Assembly (NCBI RefSeq): GCF_000276665.1
Contig: NW_004955417.1
Span: 17,987,828 to 18,051,827 of the forward strand
DNA: 64,000 bases
Origin: Chinchilla lanigera
Lineage: Eukaryota; Chordata; Mammalia; Rodentia; Chinchillidae
Direction of reading: 5' to 3'
Shown here: positions 12,350 through 24,319 of the stretch, piece by piece
How positions within the stretch are numbered: position 1 is the first letter of the stretch
Layout of the letters: the number at the start of each line of letters is the position of its first letter
Made by a program: the position numbers and the translations under genes
Notes under the pieces: model-generated
The model's database searches: none
Told to the model about the DNA's origin: nothing
Seen by the model: only the letters and a program-made list of their open reading frames with translations

Positions 12350-13300
12350 ATCTACAATAATATTTATTCATTATTGAATTTGATGTCTTGCTATTTTACT
12401 GAGGAATGATTTTTGTTTCAGAATTCAAGAGGTATAATAGTCTGTAGTTTTGTGCATTATACTTTTTGCTACTTTTTATAATACTGAATTTATAAAATTA
12501 AAAATAATTTCTATTTTCTGGAATAGATCTTAAAATGGCATGAATTCTTAAATGTTTGTAAAAATCTTCAGTAATGCATCTTAGAGTAGATGTTTATTTC
12601 AATTACAAATTGACTTTAGTGTTAGAAGATGCAATTGTTTCTTCTTGACTGAAGTTTGAGAGTTCACAAGTTTTGACAAATTGATCCAGTATTTCTAAGT
12701 GGTAGACTGTATAAGGATAAAATTTTTATAGTATTTTTTATTATTCACTTTATGATATTAGAGTTTGTGGTTATATTTTTGTAATTTAGTCCTAATAAAA
12801 ATTGTATCTTCATTTTCTGTCTCTTTATGTTTGTCAGCCTTAAGAATGTATCTGCTTCATTTCAGGAAGGATTTTTTTATTTCATTAATATTTTCTATTG
12901 CTCTTCATTGTTATTGATTTTTATAATCTCAATGACTTCATTCTTCGTGTTAATTTGTAATTTTTAATGATTATTGTATTTATTTTACTTTATGAGGCAG
13001 GCTTAAAATTCTTAAGATTTCTCCTCTGTTGTTATGTAGCATCAAGGCTAATGATTTTACTCTGAAAATATTCATGTGTCTATAAATTGAATTTATTATA
13101 AATTTTACATGCTTGAGATTATTTCAACTACTTTATCATTTTCTGATTTAATTCAGGTATTTTGATCATATAAATTTAATCTGATTATTAATATTAAATG
13201 GCTGCAAGTCTTACCTTACAATATTCTCCTCATATTTTATTGTTATTCTGTTAGAATTTCTGAAAGTTTTAAATAAGAAATTTTCATAAATTTATTTATT
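12350..13300 (-). mobile_element. L1 ORF2 fragment, antisense (second copy)
   Basis: T-rich antisense ORF2 text: ATAATAGTCTGTAGTTTTGT, later TTTCTGTCTCTTTATGTTTG and CTCTTCATTGTTATTGATTT. Its first part covers the same ORF2 region as the end of 11490-11910, so these are two different copies and not one element split by the sense piece. Confidence 0.6.
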
Positions 13301-13799
13301 TCCGATGATCACTGTATTGAACATTTTTCTATTTTCATTTATCAGGCTTATCATGTATAATTTCAGCTCTAGTGCTACAGTTAGTCTATTCTTTCAGGAA
13401 TCCTGGCTTATTGCATGGAGAATGGGATTGGAAACCAACCTACGGGTGCTGGGAGTCGTCCTTATTACCGAGCTGTCTTGGTTTCTAGGCTCTCTAAAGA
13501 CACATGTTCAAGAAATATATATGTAACACTAACTCATCACTATTCACAATCTGCATATACTACACTTGTAACTTTTACAATTCTAATTCAATAACTCATG
13601 TGTAATTCTGTTTAACTGTAAATTTCCACTCCAAAATTGAGAATCCTGATGACTGTTATTTGCTATACATTTACATGTTTATTTGAAATGTGTGTATACT
13701 AATTAATAATAAACCCTCACTTCCATAGGAAAAAGACTCTGTCAATTACATTACAGTGCTTATGTATAGATTTAAAAAAATCTTTATTCTTACATACAC

Positions 13800-14240
13800 C
13801 CTTTTTCATAGTTACTTAGGTTAATGCTTTCTCCTCCATTTCCCATCAGTGAGGTTTTTCTCCCATATATTTATAGTATATTTGAGTTTTCTTGTCATAA
13901 TCTGCATTTATTCCTAGGAATTCTGGCATACAAAATGATATTTTCAGAATTTATATACATTGCAATTCCCTTTTTGTACTGTCACATTCTATGTGTACTG
14001 AAAAAATATATACTGCTATGCATCACCCATTGCAGTATTAGAATAGTTTCATATTTTAGATATTCTCTGTTCTTCATCTATTCAAACCTGAAACTCTCAC
14101 TTCCAAACTGACAACCTATAATAATTTAACACTCTCTGCAATTTTGCCTTTTCTAGAATATCAAATATTGCAATTTACAGATGTATAATTTATTATGTAA
14201 ATATTTTTCTAAGCACTGACTAGTCATTTTACTATGAGAC
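13800..14240 (-). mobile_element. L1 3'-UTR-like fragment, antisense
   Basis: Contains the recognisable antisense block around TTGCCTTTTCTAGAATATCA and CACTTCCAAACTGACAACC, as in old L1M 3' UTRs. The 95-codon plus-strand frame here is hydrophobic only because of T-rich codons. The piece between (13300-13800) includes a slightly GC-richer segment at 13390-13500 that I cannot classify. Confidence 0.5.
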
Positions 14241-14362
14241 CTCAGATATTTTCTTTTTTTCTTGATATTTAATATCTTGTAAAAATGTAATCAAGTAAAT
14301 ACCACATTGTTTTCTGTTGTGATTTGAAATTTCTTTTAAATATCATTTTTATGTTTGTATGA

Positions 14363-14748
14363 TGTTATGGTTTGTGTCTGCATGTCCCCAGCCCCAAAGC
14401 CTCATGTAGTCACGGGGAGGGCTTCTAGAGTTTTTGATTGATCCATGGTCCAATGCTGGGATTATGGGTGTGAGTGCTACATCCACCCTGGGGCAGGTAC
14501 ATTGCAAACAATATAAGGAAGGTAAAGAGGCTTCCTCTTCCTGCTGCTGCTCCTTCCTTTTTGCTCGTGCTGCTTTTGCTGTTTTCCCACCACCATGAAC
14601 TGTTGCCCTCTGCCATGTACCACTTTACCTTGAAGCCAGCAGAGCACCGACTGAAACCTCCACAAACTGTGAGCTAAATAAACATTTCCTTCTTAATTCT
14701 TGGCATCAGGTACTTTGTCTCAGCAAAGAGAGAAAAGTAACCAAGACA
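14363..14748 (+). mobile_element. MaLR solo LTR
   Basis: Starts TGTTATGGTTTGTGTCTG and ends AAGTAACCAAGACA, with the TGTGAGCTAAATAAAC polyadenylation region near 14667. TG/CA termini are intact, and the flanks read TATGA on the left and TATGG on the right, a 5-bp target duplication with one change. No internal sequence adjoins it. Confidence 0.85.
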
Positions 14749-15640
14749 TATGGGTTTTTTGGTAAATTTTTGTAGTGATATAAATATTTGCCTAGATTTA
14801 CTGGTTAATTAGCCTGAATTTCTTTACAGTCTGAGATTTTGATTAGCAATGAAAATATTTTATGAAAAAATTGTAGATAAAATAGATAATTTATAATTAC
14901 ATCATGAAAATGACTTCCCTGAAAGAACACATGATTGACTCTGCAAGAATCTTCATAAAATTTGTAGGTGAATTGAGCAGATTCACAGGCTAAGTAGAGC
15001 CATTTGCAAGCTTTTCTTCAAAAATTCCCATTCATCAGTGATTTCAGCAGATCAAAATAGATCATGGTAGAAGTATTTCCTCCTATAAACATTTGAAAAC
15101 TAAAAATAAGCATTCCTTTCTGGTGAACAACTTCTGGTTTTCTTACACACCACTGGTTCCAAAAATATTTTCAGCTTTATAATTGCAAACAAAATTTATA
15201 GTAATCAAAAAACCCAGTAATATAAAAATGTGTTACTACTACTATATTTAGTAAGTAAAAGAAAATAATACTTTGATGCTGCCCCCAGCAACTGTAATCT
15301 TGCATTTATTTCTGTTGGCTATAAGTGAAATGCGACATTAGAAAGTAAATACCATGTAGAGCACAGTTATACTGCAAGAGAAAGAACAGCATGACAAAGG
15401 AAACTGTAGATGATGAGACAATCAAAATGTTTTCATTATAAAATAAATAAGTACAATGAATAAAATTAAGCACAATAATTACAGAATATAATTATTAGTA
15501 TAGAGAGGAAAAATTAATACTCAGTAATTATATGAAATATGTTGATCTACTGAATATTTACATGAAAAATAAAGACTATGAATATGTAAACGTAGATTTA
15601 GAGAATACAGTTTGAAAATTACACTTGTGTCATATACCTT
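14749..15640. other. Unclassified AT-rich sequence
   Basis: No gene or clear repeat is visible. Confidence 0.45.
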
Positions 15641-15649
15641 TACCTTTCT

Positions 15650-15785
15650 TTTCCTTTTCTTTTTCTTGTTTTGTTTTTTGAGTCAAGATCTCACTGCGCA
15701 GCCCCAGGTCTGTCTCAAACTAGATCCTACTGGCTCAAAGTCCCAATTGTAATTACTGGTCTATGTACCACAACTGACTGTGCCT
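15650..15785 (-). mobile_element. B1-like SINE, antisense, decayed
   Basis: A T-rich tail complement, then TTTTTTGAGTCAAGATCTCA, then a block ending in CAACTGACTGTGCC. The order is the antisense of a B1 body. Divergence is high. Confidence 0.6.
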
Positions 15786-16127
15786 TTACTTTTAAATATT
15801 GTATGTGTAATATAATTTTAAATCTGTAATTTTTACTAACATACTATGATATCAAAGAGTATTATATTTTTTCAAATTACTTTGAAGGAAAATATGAGTT
15901 GGACAATGTTGCATTTACTTCTGTATTTTACAATAATGATATTAATTATAATTAATAATTAGTTAATGTTAAGTGTAAGACAGCATCGTGATAAGGTATA
16001 GTATATATAAGTAACAGCATAATTTTAAAGTTCTGAGACTAAAGGTAAAATTTCCTAATTTTATATTTTTCAATACAATGATCTTGTCATCATTGTGCAT
16101 ATACAGAAAATTTGTAGAGAAATTAAT

Positions 16128-16920
16128 TGTGGTGGATTGACAACTGGTGGCACTCAGATGAACTGAATCTGCCGGGTTGGGGCTGGGTATGGAGGGCCTA
16201 CCTGAGAATTGTTGCCAACTACATAAAAAGGAGAACTGGAGGAGCTGTTAGGGAACTGTTGGTTCTCCTGAGTGTTGTTGGTTCTCCTACAGGAGCTTGT
16301 CATGCTGGCTTTCCTCATATAAACTCGGCCATTCTTATCTTCAAGAGTTTGGGACCTGTCTGTCCCTGAGAGTGGCTATGATTCACTTTGGAGGAGCTCT
16401 GGTCCTTACTTTGAGCATTGCTCCCTGGCTCCAGAGAGGAATATACTGCACTGTTCAATATCTTGGAGAAACTTGTTGTACTGGCTTTCCTGATATAGAC
16501 TCGGCTGTTCTCATCATAGGAGGAGCTCAGGACCAAACTGTTGCTGAGAATGACTGCAGTACTTTTTGGGGGAGCTCTGGTCTTTACTTTGAGTGTTGCT
16601 TCCTGGCTCCAGTGCAGATCCCTCAGCTTGCTTGCACAGATCCTTCATCCCGCTGGCACAGACTTGCTAGCTTCCACCTACGTTTGGGCCTTCCCAGCAC
16701 AGATCCATGAAACAGACGTGCATAAGGTATTGTGATGGGCTCCAGGTCTTCAGCTGGACTCATAAAGGACATTGTTGTGGAATCCAGTCCCTCAGCTGGA
16801 TTCTTTGGGTCTTTAGTGTGTAGACAGATTTCCTACACTCCTTTGAACTTGACTATTTGAGTGACTATTATAAAATAATCCGGTAAATTATGTGTCCCAA
16901 ATTGTATTGTTTCCCTTGCA
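16128..16920 (+). mobile_element. 'Family Y' LTR-like repeat, sense copy
   Basis: A 793-bp block that recurs inverted at 28720-29549. In both copies the shared sequence begins TG (TGTGGTGGATTGACAACTGG here) and ends in TTCCCCTTGCA or TTCCCTTGCA, so TG...CA ends are likely. An ACATAAAAAGG element near 16221 could be a TATA box and TATAAAATAA lies near 16870. Inside is an imperfect direct duplication of about 176 bp (CTGGCTTTCCT at 16305 and 16481; GGAGCTCTGG at 16393 and 16571). The open frames at 16127-16369 and 16297-16710 follow this duplication and show no known domain. I do not recognise the family. It could be an ERV LTR or a non-LTR promoter-like monomer array. No target duplication was found. 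Confidence 0.65.
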
Positions 16921-17402
16921 AACCCTGAATACAACTTTAATTTATACTCTATATTTTTCTTTCTTCATTTACTCAGGTTCAAGTTCCCTCATCCCAAGGC
17001 ATTTTATTTATTACTAATCATAAATAGAGTTAGTTGCTTATTTAACAGTGTTATTTTTTTTTCCTGGCCTTTATCTCTTTAAAAGGCTTTTCTACATTTG
17101 AGGAGAATTCTAGGCATGATGAAAAGAAAAGAAATTACACCTGGAGTTGAAGACAGAGAGGCGTTTCACAAATGGAACTCATTGGAGCACACAGGTTCTC
17201 TCCTGGCTTGAGAGCTGAGCTCAGCTCTTCTTCTTGAATCTAATGGAAGCAACAATACCTCAAGTAGGGAAGTAGGTATGATGTCCTTTGGCAGGTGAAT
17301 ATAAGCTGTGGAGTACTGGTGTCAGCACTCTTCGCCTTCCATAAAAGGATAAAATCAGAAGCATTGACAGCTTTATCCCACAGACATAGAAAATAGGATC
17401 AG

Positions 17403-17462
17403 ATAATAGTTCCAGTCATAATAGTTCCAGTCATAATAGTCCCAGTCATAATAGTCCCAGTC
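17403..17462. repeat. 15-bp minisatellite
   Basis: Three full copies of CCAGTCATAATAGTT or its TC-ending variant start at 17412, 17427 and 17442, with partial copies at both ends. Confidence 0.95.
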
Positions 17463-17519
17463 TGGGAACTACACAAATGTCTTTTTCTGAGTGAACAGTT
17501 AAATAGATTTGGGTATATG

Positions 17520-17932
17520 AATACTATAACAATTTAGATTGAAAATGTATTCCCAAAGTCTGATATGTTAGTGGTTGTATGTTTAGTAGGTGAATGGGTC
17601 ACGGGACACTATACTCAGTAGGCTAATCAATTGCAGACCTCATAGCTGAGTGTGCTGATAGGAAGTAGGGCATGATTGGAAGTCATGGGTCACTGAGGAC
17701 AAGACCTGAAAGTTTGTGTTCTCGCCCTGGACTCTTCCTTTGTTTCTCTGCTTCCTGGTTACTACATGGTGAGTAGATTCCCTCTGCAGTACCCTGCTGC
17801 CACACCATTCCTGCTTGGAGTCGGCCAACCATGAACTGAACACTTTAATAGGTGAGCCAACATCAACCTCTTCCTTTAAGTTGCAGTTCTCTGGTATTTT
17901 GTCCTAGGAAAGAAAAAAGACTGACTGACACA
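17520..17932 (+). mobile_element. MaLR-like LTR, diverged
   Basis: MaLR-type order: ATTCCCAAAGTCTGATATG, a GGGTCAC block, a CTCTGCTTCCTGG block, CCAACCATGAACTGAAC, and the terminus GACTGACTGACACA. The left edge is approximate. Confidence 0.65.
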
Positions 17933-18179
17933 TATATTGCAAAATAAGTCTAAGCAATATAAAGAAATGAATTGATGATATATTAACAACTTGAATAAAC
18001 CTCAGGAGAATTATGCAGGGGGAAGAAGTCTTCAATGAATACATATTGCATCATTTGACTATATCATCTATGAAAAAGTTATAGAGTATATTGATCACAG
18101 ATTAGGGGTTGTGAGATTACAAGATTAGAAGTGATGAGGGCTGTAACTGCATAGAATAAGGGAGACTTTTGATCATGTT

Positions 18180-18529
18180 TGTCTTGGTTACTTTTCTCTT
18201 GTTGCTGGGACAAAATACCTGACTCCCAAAATTAAGGAAGGAAAGGTTTATTTTGCTTACAGTTTGTGGAGGTTTCAGTCCAGATTTGGCAGGTTACAAG
18301 GCAGACTGGCACATAGCAGAGAGCTACAGCTCATGGCGTCCAAACACAGCAAAGCAACAAGCACATGAGGGAGGAAATGGCCAGAAGCAGCCTCTTCCTC
18401 TCCCTTACATATGCAAACTATCCACCCCAGGGCGGGTGTAGCTCTCACACCCATAATCAATCAAACTCTAAAAGCCTACCCCATGACTGCATGAGGCTTT
18501 TGAGGGACACCCAGACACAAACCATAACA
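18180..18529 (-). mobile_element. MaLR solo LTR, antisense, with 5-bp target duplication
   Basis: On the minus strand it reads TGTTATGGTTTGTGTCTGGG to AAAAGTAACCAAGACA, the same subfamily as 14363-14748. The flanks are ATGTT at 18175-18179 and ATGTT at 18530-18534, a perfect 5-bp duplication as expected for ERVL/MaLR integration. Small frames on both strands inside it are not genes. Confidence 0.9.
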
Positions 18530-18534
18530 ATGTT

Positions 18535-20349
18535 ACATAGGCAATATATTTTCTGTGATTCTATTTGAACAAAGGTATACAAGTGAAAAAGTTGGCTATT
18601 GCCACAGACACACACAAACGCTCAAGTGACTGGATGGAGAAATGCAGTTTTAAATATAAATTATGTGAATTCTATTTTTCTGTGTTGATTATTTATTATT
18701 ACTTATGCATGATGTGAATATTGGTTGGAGATATCTAGAGGAAGTGTATGTCTTTGTATTTTCTAGAAATATTTCAAAATGCAGAATTTATTTTGTAAAG
18801 TCTATGGAAAGTTTGGTATTTTTTGCATTGTGTACTTTTCTGTTTTTTTATGGTTAATAAACCATCAATTCACTCAGCTCTTTGTTTTAATGCAAAATGA
18901 TGTGTATATATTTACTGTACAATTTCAGAATAATTTTACAGGTATCTCAATAACTTTTATAGTACACATTTATACTACAATATTTCACCTAGAGCAGAGC
19001 AAATATAATATGATCTGTTGCTTAGAATTGATTTCATATGAAATTTCCAGCACAATTTACTTTATAACATTGTATGCTTCATTAATCTATGATTTAGAGT
19101 TGCTACTATGCAAAGCTGCTTCAAAAATCCATCCAATTTGTCCTGTGAGAAACAACTTTTGAGGTAGGGTGGATATTATGATGACAGCATTATAATTTCT
19201 GGCTTTTCAGAACTGTTGTTTTCACTGGAAGAATGGTTTTATTTGATATGTGAAGAAGACAAATCAACACAGCAAAGAGTAAGGATCGCTGACTACAGTT
19301 AATGTGAATTTTTCATAGAGGTTAAGAATATTTTATTTACTTCTAGGCTAGATGTTATTAAAGGCAGTACTGGAACGCTTTCATAAAGTAAAGAGGAAAG
19401 GAGATAGTCTACTAAGGCAATATGAGTCAGAAAGAAATCATGCTGTTTTTATTTGCTATATGAAGGTACAGCAATTAATAAAACATTTAAATTAGGATCT
19501 TAGCCATGCATAATAAATCTCCAAATAAGTTGGAACTCACATTCCTCTTTGAATATGTACAAATACAGGGCATTGTTATTTCCTATAGCGTGCATATGTA
19601 CATTCATTTTGGGATTATGCCCAAATAAAAAAACCATAGCATTAAGACATATTATACATCATTTTAAAATTTGCTATGGATACTTTAAAGAAAGTGTATG
19701 TAGCTGAAATCCAATCTGTTCCTTGCAGGTAATTATAGTTTAAACTGAGAAAGCAAGACAGAAATATTCTTGAAGATCTGTTTCCAGATTTTAACCCCCC
19801 TCTGTTTTCCCTTATTTAGTCTTTGTACCAATGTTTTATTACAGTTACTACCATATTGATTTTAGAGAGTAAAATTTTATATTGAAAAGAATAAGTAAGC
19901 TGTAGAAGTTTAAATTGCTTTTCTGTGGAATATTTCAAAGAATAATTCTGTTTATTTCCTACCAAAGTTGCTAAGAAGACTTCTAGTAACATAGGAGCTG
20001 GAAAATAACAAAAAAAAAACCCTACAGAACTTTATAAATTTTCAATATAAAAAACTCAAAGTCTGTGTAACACATTATCAGATCAATATTTTTAATAATG
20101 TCTGCATTTACAAAGCATTCATCATATAAATCATTGACATACCAATTACAAGTCAGTGCTTTTGAAAGAACAATGTTAAAGAAGAGAGTCGTTAAAGAAT
20201 CAAGGATTAAAATTATAAGAAGTTCTTTAAAACATTCTAAACTGTAATTCTGATTAAAAGTAATATAAATTATCTGGGTAAAACATAGAAATGGAAACGT
20301 GATCATAGCTAAAATTCCCAGAGCGTTCATACATACTGATGAATCATTT
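18535..20349. other. Unclassified AT-rich sequence
   Basis: No recognisable gene or repeat. The 127-codon frame at 18779-19162 and the 113-codon minus frame at 20022-20363 are rich in Phe, Ile, Leu and Tyr as expected from AT-rich chance frames. Confidence 0.45.
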
Positions 20350-20478
20350 ACAAGATAAGACAAAAGACAAGAATAACCAATCAGATATCAATGAGGAATA
20401 ATAAAGTTAGAGAACTGACACTATTCAACTTGAAGATGTCCTATAAAGCAACAGTAATCAACATGGTCTGATGAGGGA
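20350..20478 (+). mobile_element. L1 ORF2 3' fragment (left part)
   Basis: Sense L1 ORF2 blocks, for example CTATAAAGCAACAGTAATCA followed by CATGGTCTG. The L1 reading resumes after 20995, so a younger unit interrupts it. Confidence 0.55.
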
Positions 20479-20995
20479 AAGAAGAAAAAAGAAAGAAGGA
20501 AGACAAAATACAAATACATATATGAATAGCTGTGATAACTGTACTGCTGATGTCTGATGGTATATTGAAAGGAATAGTTAATGCTTAAAATTTTTTATAT
20601 TCTGACCAATTTTGCATGCTTGTGTCTGGTAATTTGAGCAATGAATTTGAAGGTAACAATATGCAATGGAACTACCATGGTGAATTCCTACCACCTTGTC
20701 TAGTGAAACTCTGTATTATCTCTAATGTTTTATCAAATAATTATTTTCTTATTCTCTTTAATGGTTTGAACAATCTTCTATTCTTACACCTGGTAATCTG
20801 AGCAACATAGTTGAGGATAGTGATATGTAATATAAAAATCACTGTTGATTTGTATTGTTTTGTTTTGAGACACTGTATTACTATAAATGTTCTTGCTTTG
20901 GTTCATTTATATTTATGATACTGGTGTGCTGCTACTGTTCTATTTCTTGTTTGTTTGTATCTCATTTACTACTCTTTTTAAAATAAAAGAAAAAT
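20479..20995 (+). mobile_element. 'Family X' retroposon-like unit, sense copy
   Basis: A 517-bp segment that splits an L1. It begins with a purine-rich run (GGGAAAGAAGAAAAAAGAAA), holds two imperfect copies of one sub-unit about 163 bp apart (CTGGTAATTTGAGCAATG near 20627, CTGGTAATCTGAGCAACATA near 20790), and ends in an A-rich tail (TTTTTAAAATAAAAGAAAAA). The same unit occurs inverted at 59465-59960 with block order and most bases kept along its full length, and a related version forms the A-rich end of the insert at 51558-53491. No known family is recognised. Confidence 0.65.
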
Positions 20996-22225
20996 AAAAC
21001 AGAAAATACATGCATGAAACTGAATAGAGTGCTCACAAAGAGACCCATGCAATTAGTCAGTTACTCAGCTGAAGGAAAAAATTAAATCAATAAAAAAAGG
21101 GATGGTTTTCAATTAATGGTGGTAGAAAAATGTGGACACTCATAGAAAGTAATAATAATTATTGTTCTTAATGTGATATTTACCCTAAATCATTTGCAAA
21201 ACTCCAAATATATCATACTTAAGTATAAAATACCAAGCTATAAAACTTCCAGAGAAGCAGAAAAACAAGGTAAATCAACAGAACACTGAAGAACATACAG
21301 AGATGGTAAGTCTGTGAAATGTATTTGATATGATATATAACGTTGTAAATAAAACAACCATGGTATATCAATACATGAATATCAGAATGGCTAGAACGTA
21401 GAAAATTTGCAGCATCAAATACTGTTGAAGAAGTGGAACAAGAGGAACTGTCCTTCATTTTTGGTGAGAGTGTAAAATAGTACAGAATATTTGTGATAGC
21501 TAGTTATTTTCTAATAAGGCTAAATATGGTCTTACCCTACGATCCAGCAATCATTTCCCTAGCGTTGTACCAAAATGAGTGGAAAACTTCTGACTGTGCA
21601 AAAACCTATACATGCAGTAGATTTAGTCATAATTGCCAAAAATTGGAAGCAAGCAAGATAGCTTTCAATAGGTTAATAGATAAAATATGGTACAGTGTAT
21701 CTCTTCAATGAGATATTGTTCTGTGATAGAAATAATCTATTACACCTATATACAGGTAGATGGATCTTAATTGTGTACTTCTAAGACAAATACAAAAATC
21801 TAAAAAGTCTAGTTACTGAATGATTTTAATCCATGACTTTCTAGAAAAGACAAATCCTTATAAAAAAGTAAAATTATCACAGTTTCAGAGATACACTGGG
21901 AGGATAAATAGATGCGTCCCAGGGGATATGTGTGGCAGTGAAACTCTCTTCCTGTGTGATACTCTCATGGAGAGCAAATGGTGTTATGCATTTGTCATAA
22001 CCCATAGAACGGTAACAACACAAATAGTGGTCCTTGATGCAGACTATGGAAAATGGTTAATACTACTGCACCAATATTGACTTATAAATTGCAACAAATG
22101 TAGTACAATAATGCGAGTTGCTGATAAATATAGAAAGTGATGGGGATTATTGGAATATGGGAATTTTGTTGTTTTGGATCAACTTTTCTACAAATGCAAT
22201 ACTGCTCTTAAAAATAAAACCTAGT
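20996..22225 (+). mobile_element. L1 3' end (right part: ORF2 end and 3' UTR)
   Basis: Continues the L1 broken at 20478: GAAACTGAATAGAGTGCTCA, then CTTACCCTACGATCCAGCAA, CCAAAAATTGGAAGCAAGC and a 3'-UTR-like end near AAAAATAAAACCTAG. Several stops break the coding frame. The plus-strand frames at 21493 and 21820 are pieces of it. Confidence 0.7.
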
Positions 22226-23268
22226 AATATACTTTAATATAAGTTCAATCTTGTATATAAATGTTATACTTAGAGTAGAAGGAGAAATAAAAAGAATGTT
22301 AGTACTGTGATCCTATGTGACTTAACCAAGGGATATGACACATTTGATAGATTCTATCATTTTATTATTGTTGCAGATTTAGAGAGTTCTGCAGAGGTGT
22401 TGCTTATAGGAATTCTGGTACTTGTAAGTTTCTTAGTAGTTTTGTATTTCATACCACACACAAACAAGTATGTTTCAGGAAATTTATCATTGCACAAAAT
22501 GAGCTTGGAATTCTTGTTTCGTAAGTGGTACTTGGTTTATTTTGATTAATCCACATTTTTCCCAAATTGATCTGAAATTTTAAATTAGACATCTGGCTGC
22601 GATTAGGAATGAATTGGAGGCCAATAAATATAGAGACCATCTGTTTGCCCCTTCACACAGATTCCACTAGGGAGCACATCCTCTTGTGAGGATTTCACTG
22701 CAGACTGAAGAACTCCCAGGAGAAAGGAAGGACCTTTACTCCACACGTTGAAGCTAATCCTCCGTTCTGTCTCATCCACACCTGTGAAAGCTTTCCCAAA
22801 AGATGCTTATTTATTAAGAATCTAAAAAACAAAAGTGACTTGAAGTTTCATTTACAGAAAATCAGAAATTTTGGTGTGCTTTCCTGTAGCATTTACATAT
22901 TTAAATGTTAAATATATAAGTCTCTATATCTTTTATCTTTGGGTCTTTCCAAGTGCTTTATTTTCACTTACTGCACAAGTTTGGATTGGTTGCTTTATGA
23001 ACATATCTATATAATATTGTGACTAAAGAGAAAAGAAAATGAACTTTTACATCAGTTTGAAAATTTTCAGGGAAAACTATCTGAACCTCAGTCGCCTAGA
23101 TAATTACTGTGTCTAGAAACTTGAGGTTCTGTGATTGGCCCAGCTTGATCACATGATCACTAATTCATCCAGAAAATGGTGTATTTTTTTCTTTATGTAA
23201 TAACACAAAATTGATGTGCCACTAGAGGTTTTACCCACAAGGCAGTATTAACAACTGGCGCTTCCTTT
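22226..23268. other. Unclassified AT-rich sequence
   Basis: No gene or confident repeat is seen. An 80-codon frame at 22307-22549 shows no domain. Confidence 0.45.
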
Positions 23269-23287
23269 CCTGTTTTCCATTCTTTTA

Positions 23288-23380
23288 TTTTATTGTATTT
23301 TATTTTTGGTACCGGGAATTGAACTCACGACCTTGCGCCTGCCAGGCAGGAGCTGTGCCGCTGAGCTAAATCCCCAGCCC
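23288..23380 (-). mobile_element. ID SINE, antisense, with perfect 19-bp target duplication
   Basis: Minus strand gives GGGGCTGGGGATTTAGCTCA, the GCCTGCCTGGCAGG core and a GGTACCAAAAATAAAA end. CCTGTTTTCCATTCTTTTA occurs at 23269-23287 and again at 23381-23399. The perfect duplication shows a fairly recent insertion. Confidence 0.97.
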
Positions 23381-23699
23381 CCTGTTTTCCATTCTTTTAA
23401 GAAGCATATTTAGAATTTTCTGTGTATGTACATACTCCTCCCTTTTAGGATCACTGAGTGTGTGTGTAACCTTGTCTAAATTCTGTACTTAAAAATTATA
23501 TTTAAAAAGCCCATTCCACATTGTATATTTTATCATTTTCAATGAAGTCTTGCACTTGTCCGTATTAAATTACAATGTGATTAATCCATTCTCTTTCCTT
23601 TTTTCTCCATTGATTTGTGCTCTAACTTTGGCCTCTCCAGACACCGTCATTATACTTCCTTATCCTCTGGCTTCTGATTTTGTTTAGCAGACACAGAAT

Positions 23700-23998
23700 C
23701 ATATAAGAGGCAAATACTTCCCAAATTTATATTATTATGTATTATTTATATATTTGAGTTTATATTTATATGTTTTCATATATATTTATATATAATTATA
23801 TATTTTATAGAAAATATATGTTTATATATAATTATATATATGTTTTTGTATATTTATATATGTTTATATACATTTTAGTATATATTTATGTTCATATTTC
23901 TATGTTTATGTTTATATATTATATATAACTATATATGTTTTTATATATAATTATATGTTTTATATATATTTATATATACATGTTTTATATTAAACTCC
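23700..23998. repeat. AT-rich low-complexity tract
   Basis: About 300 bases built from TATATTTATATATGTTT-like units, with almost no G or C apart from scattered TG steps. It is self-complementary over short stretches and could extrude hairpins. No gene is present. Confidence 0.9.
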
Positions 23999-24188
23999 TC
24001 AATTAACCCTTAAATATTCTGTGCTGGGACACCTGTGTAACACATAAGTATATTTTGTATGCAACTAAAAATATTTAATCTGATGGGTCATGTTCTCTTT
24101 GGTTATAGGCAGATGGGGCAGTTTTAAAATTCAGATACGGCTGATTTTGGAAAGATGGTACCCTGTAGAATTTGTAAAGTTTATTTTA

Positions 24189-24293
24189 TTTTGTTTTTGT
24201 TTGTTTATTTGTTTGTTTTGGTATCATGAATCGAACTCAGGACCTTGTGCTTGCCAGGCAGGTGCTTGTGCAACTGAGCTATATCCCCGGTTA
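24189..24293 (-). mobile_element. ID SINE, antisense, with target duplication
   Basis: Antisense ID (CAAACAAA-rich tail complement, GAATCGAACTCAGGACCTTG, GAGCTATATCCCCGG). TAAAGTTTATTTTA at 24175-24188 and TAAAGTTTATTTAA from 24294 form the duplication. Confidence 0.93.
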
Positions 24294-24319
24294 TAAAGTT
24301 TATTTAAAATAATTTAGAT

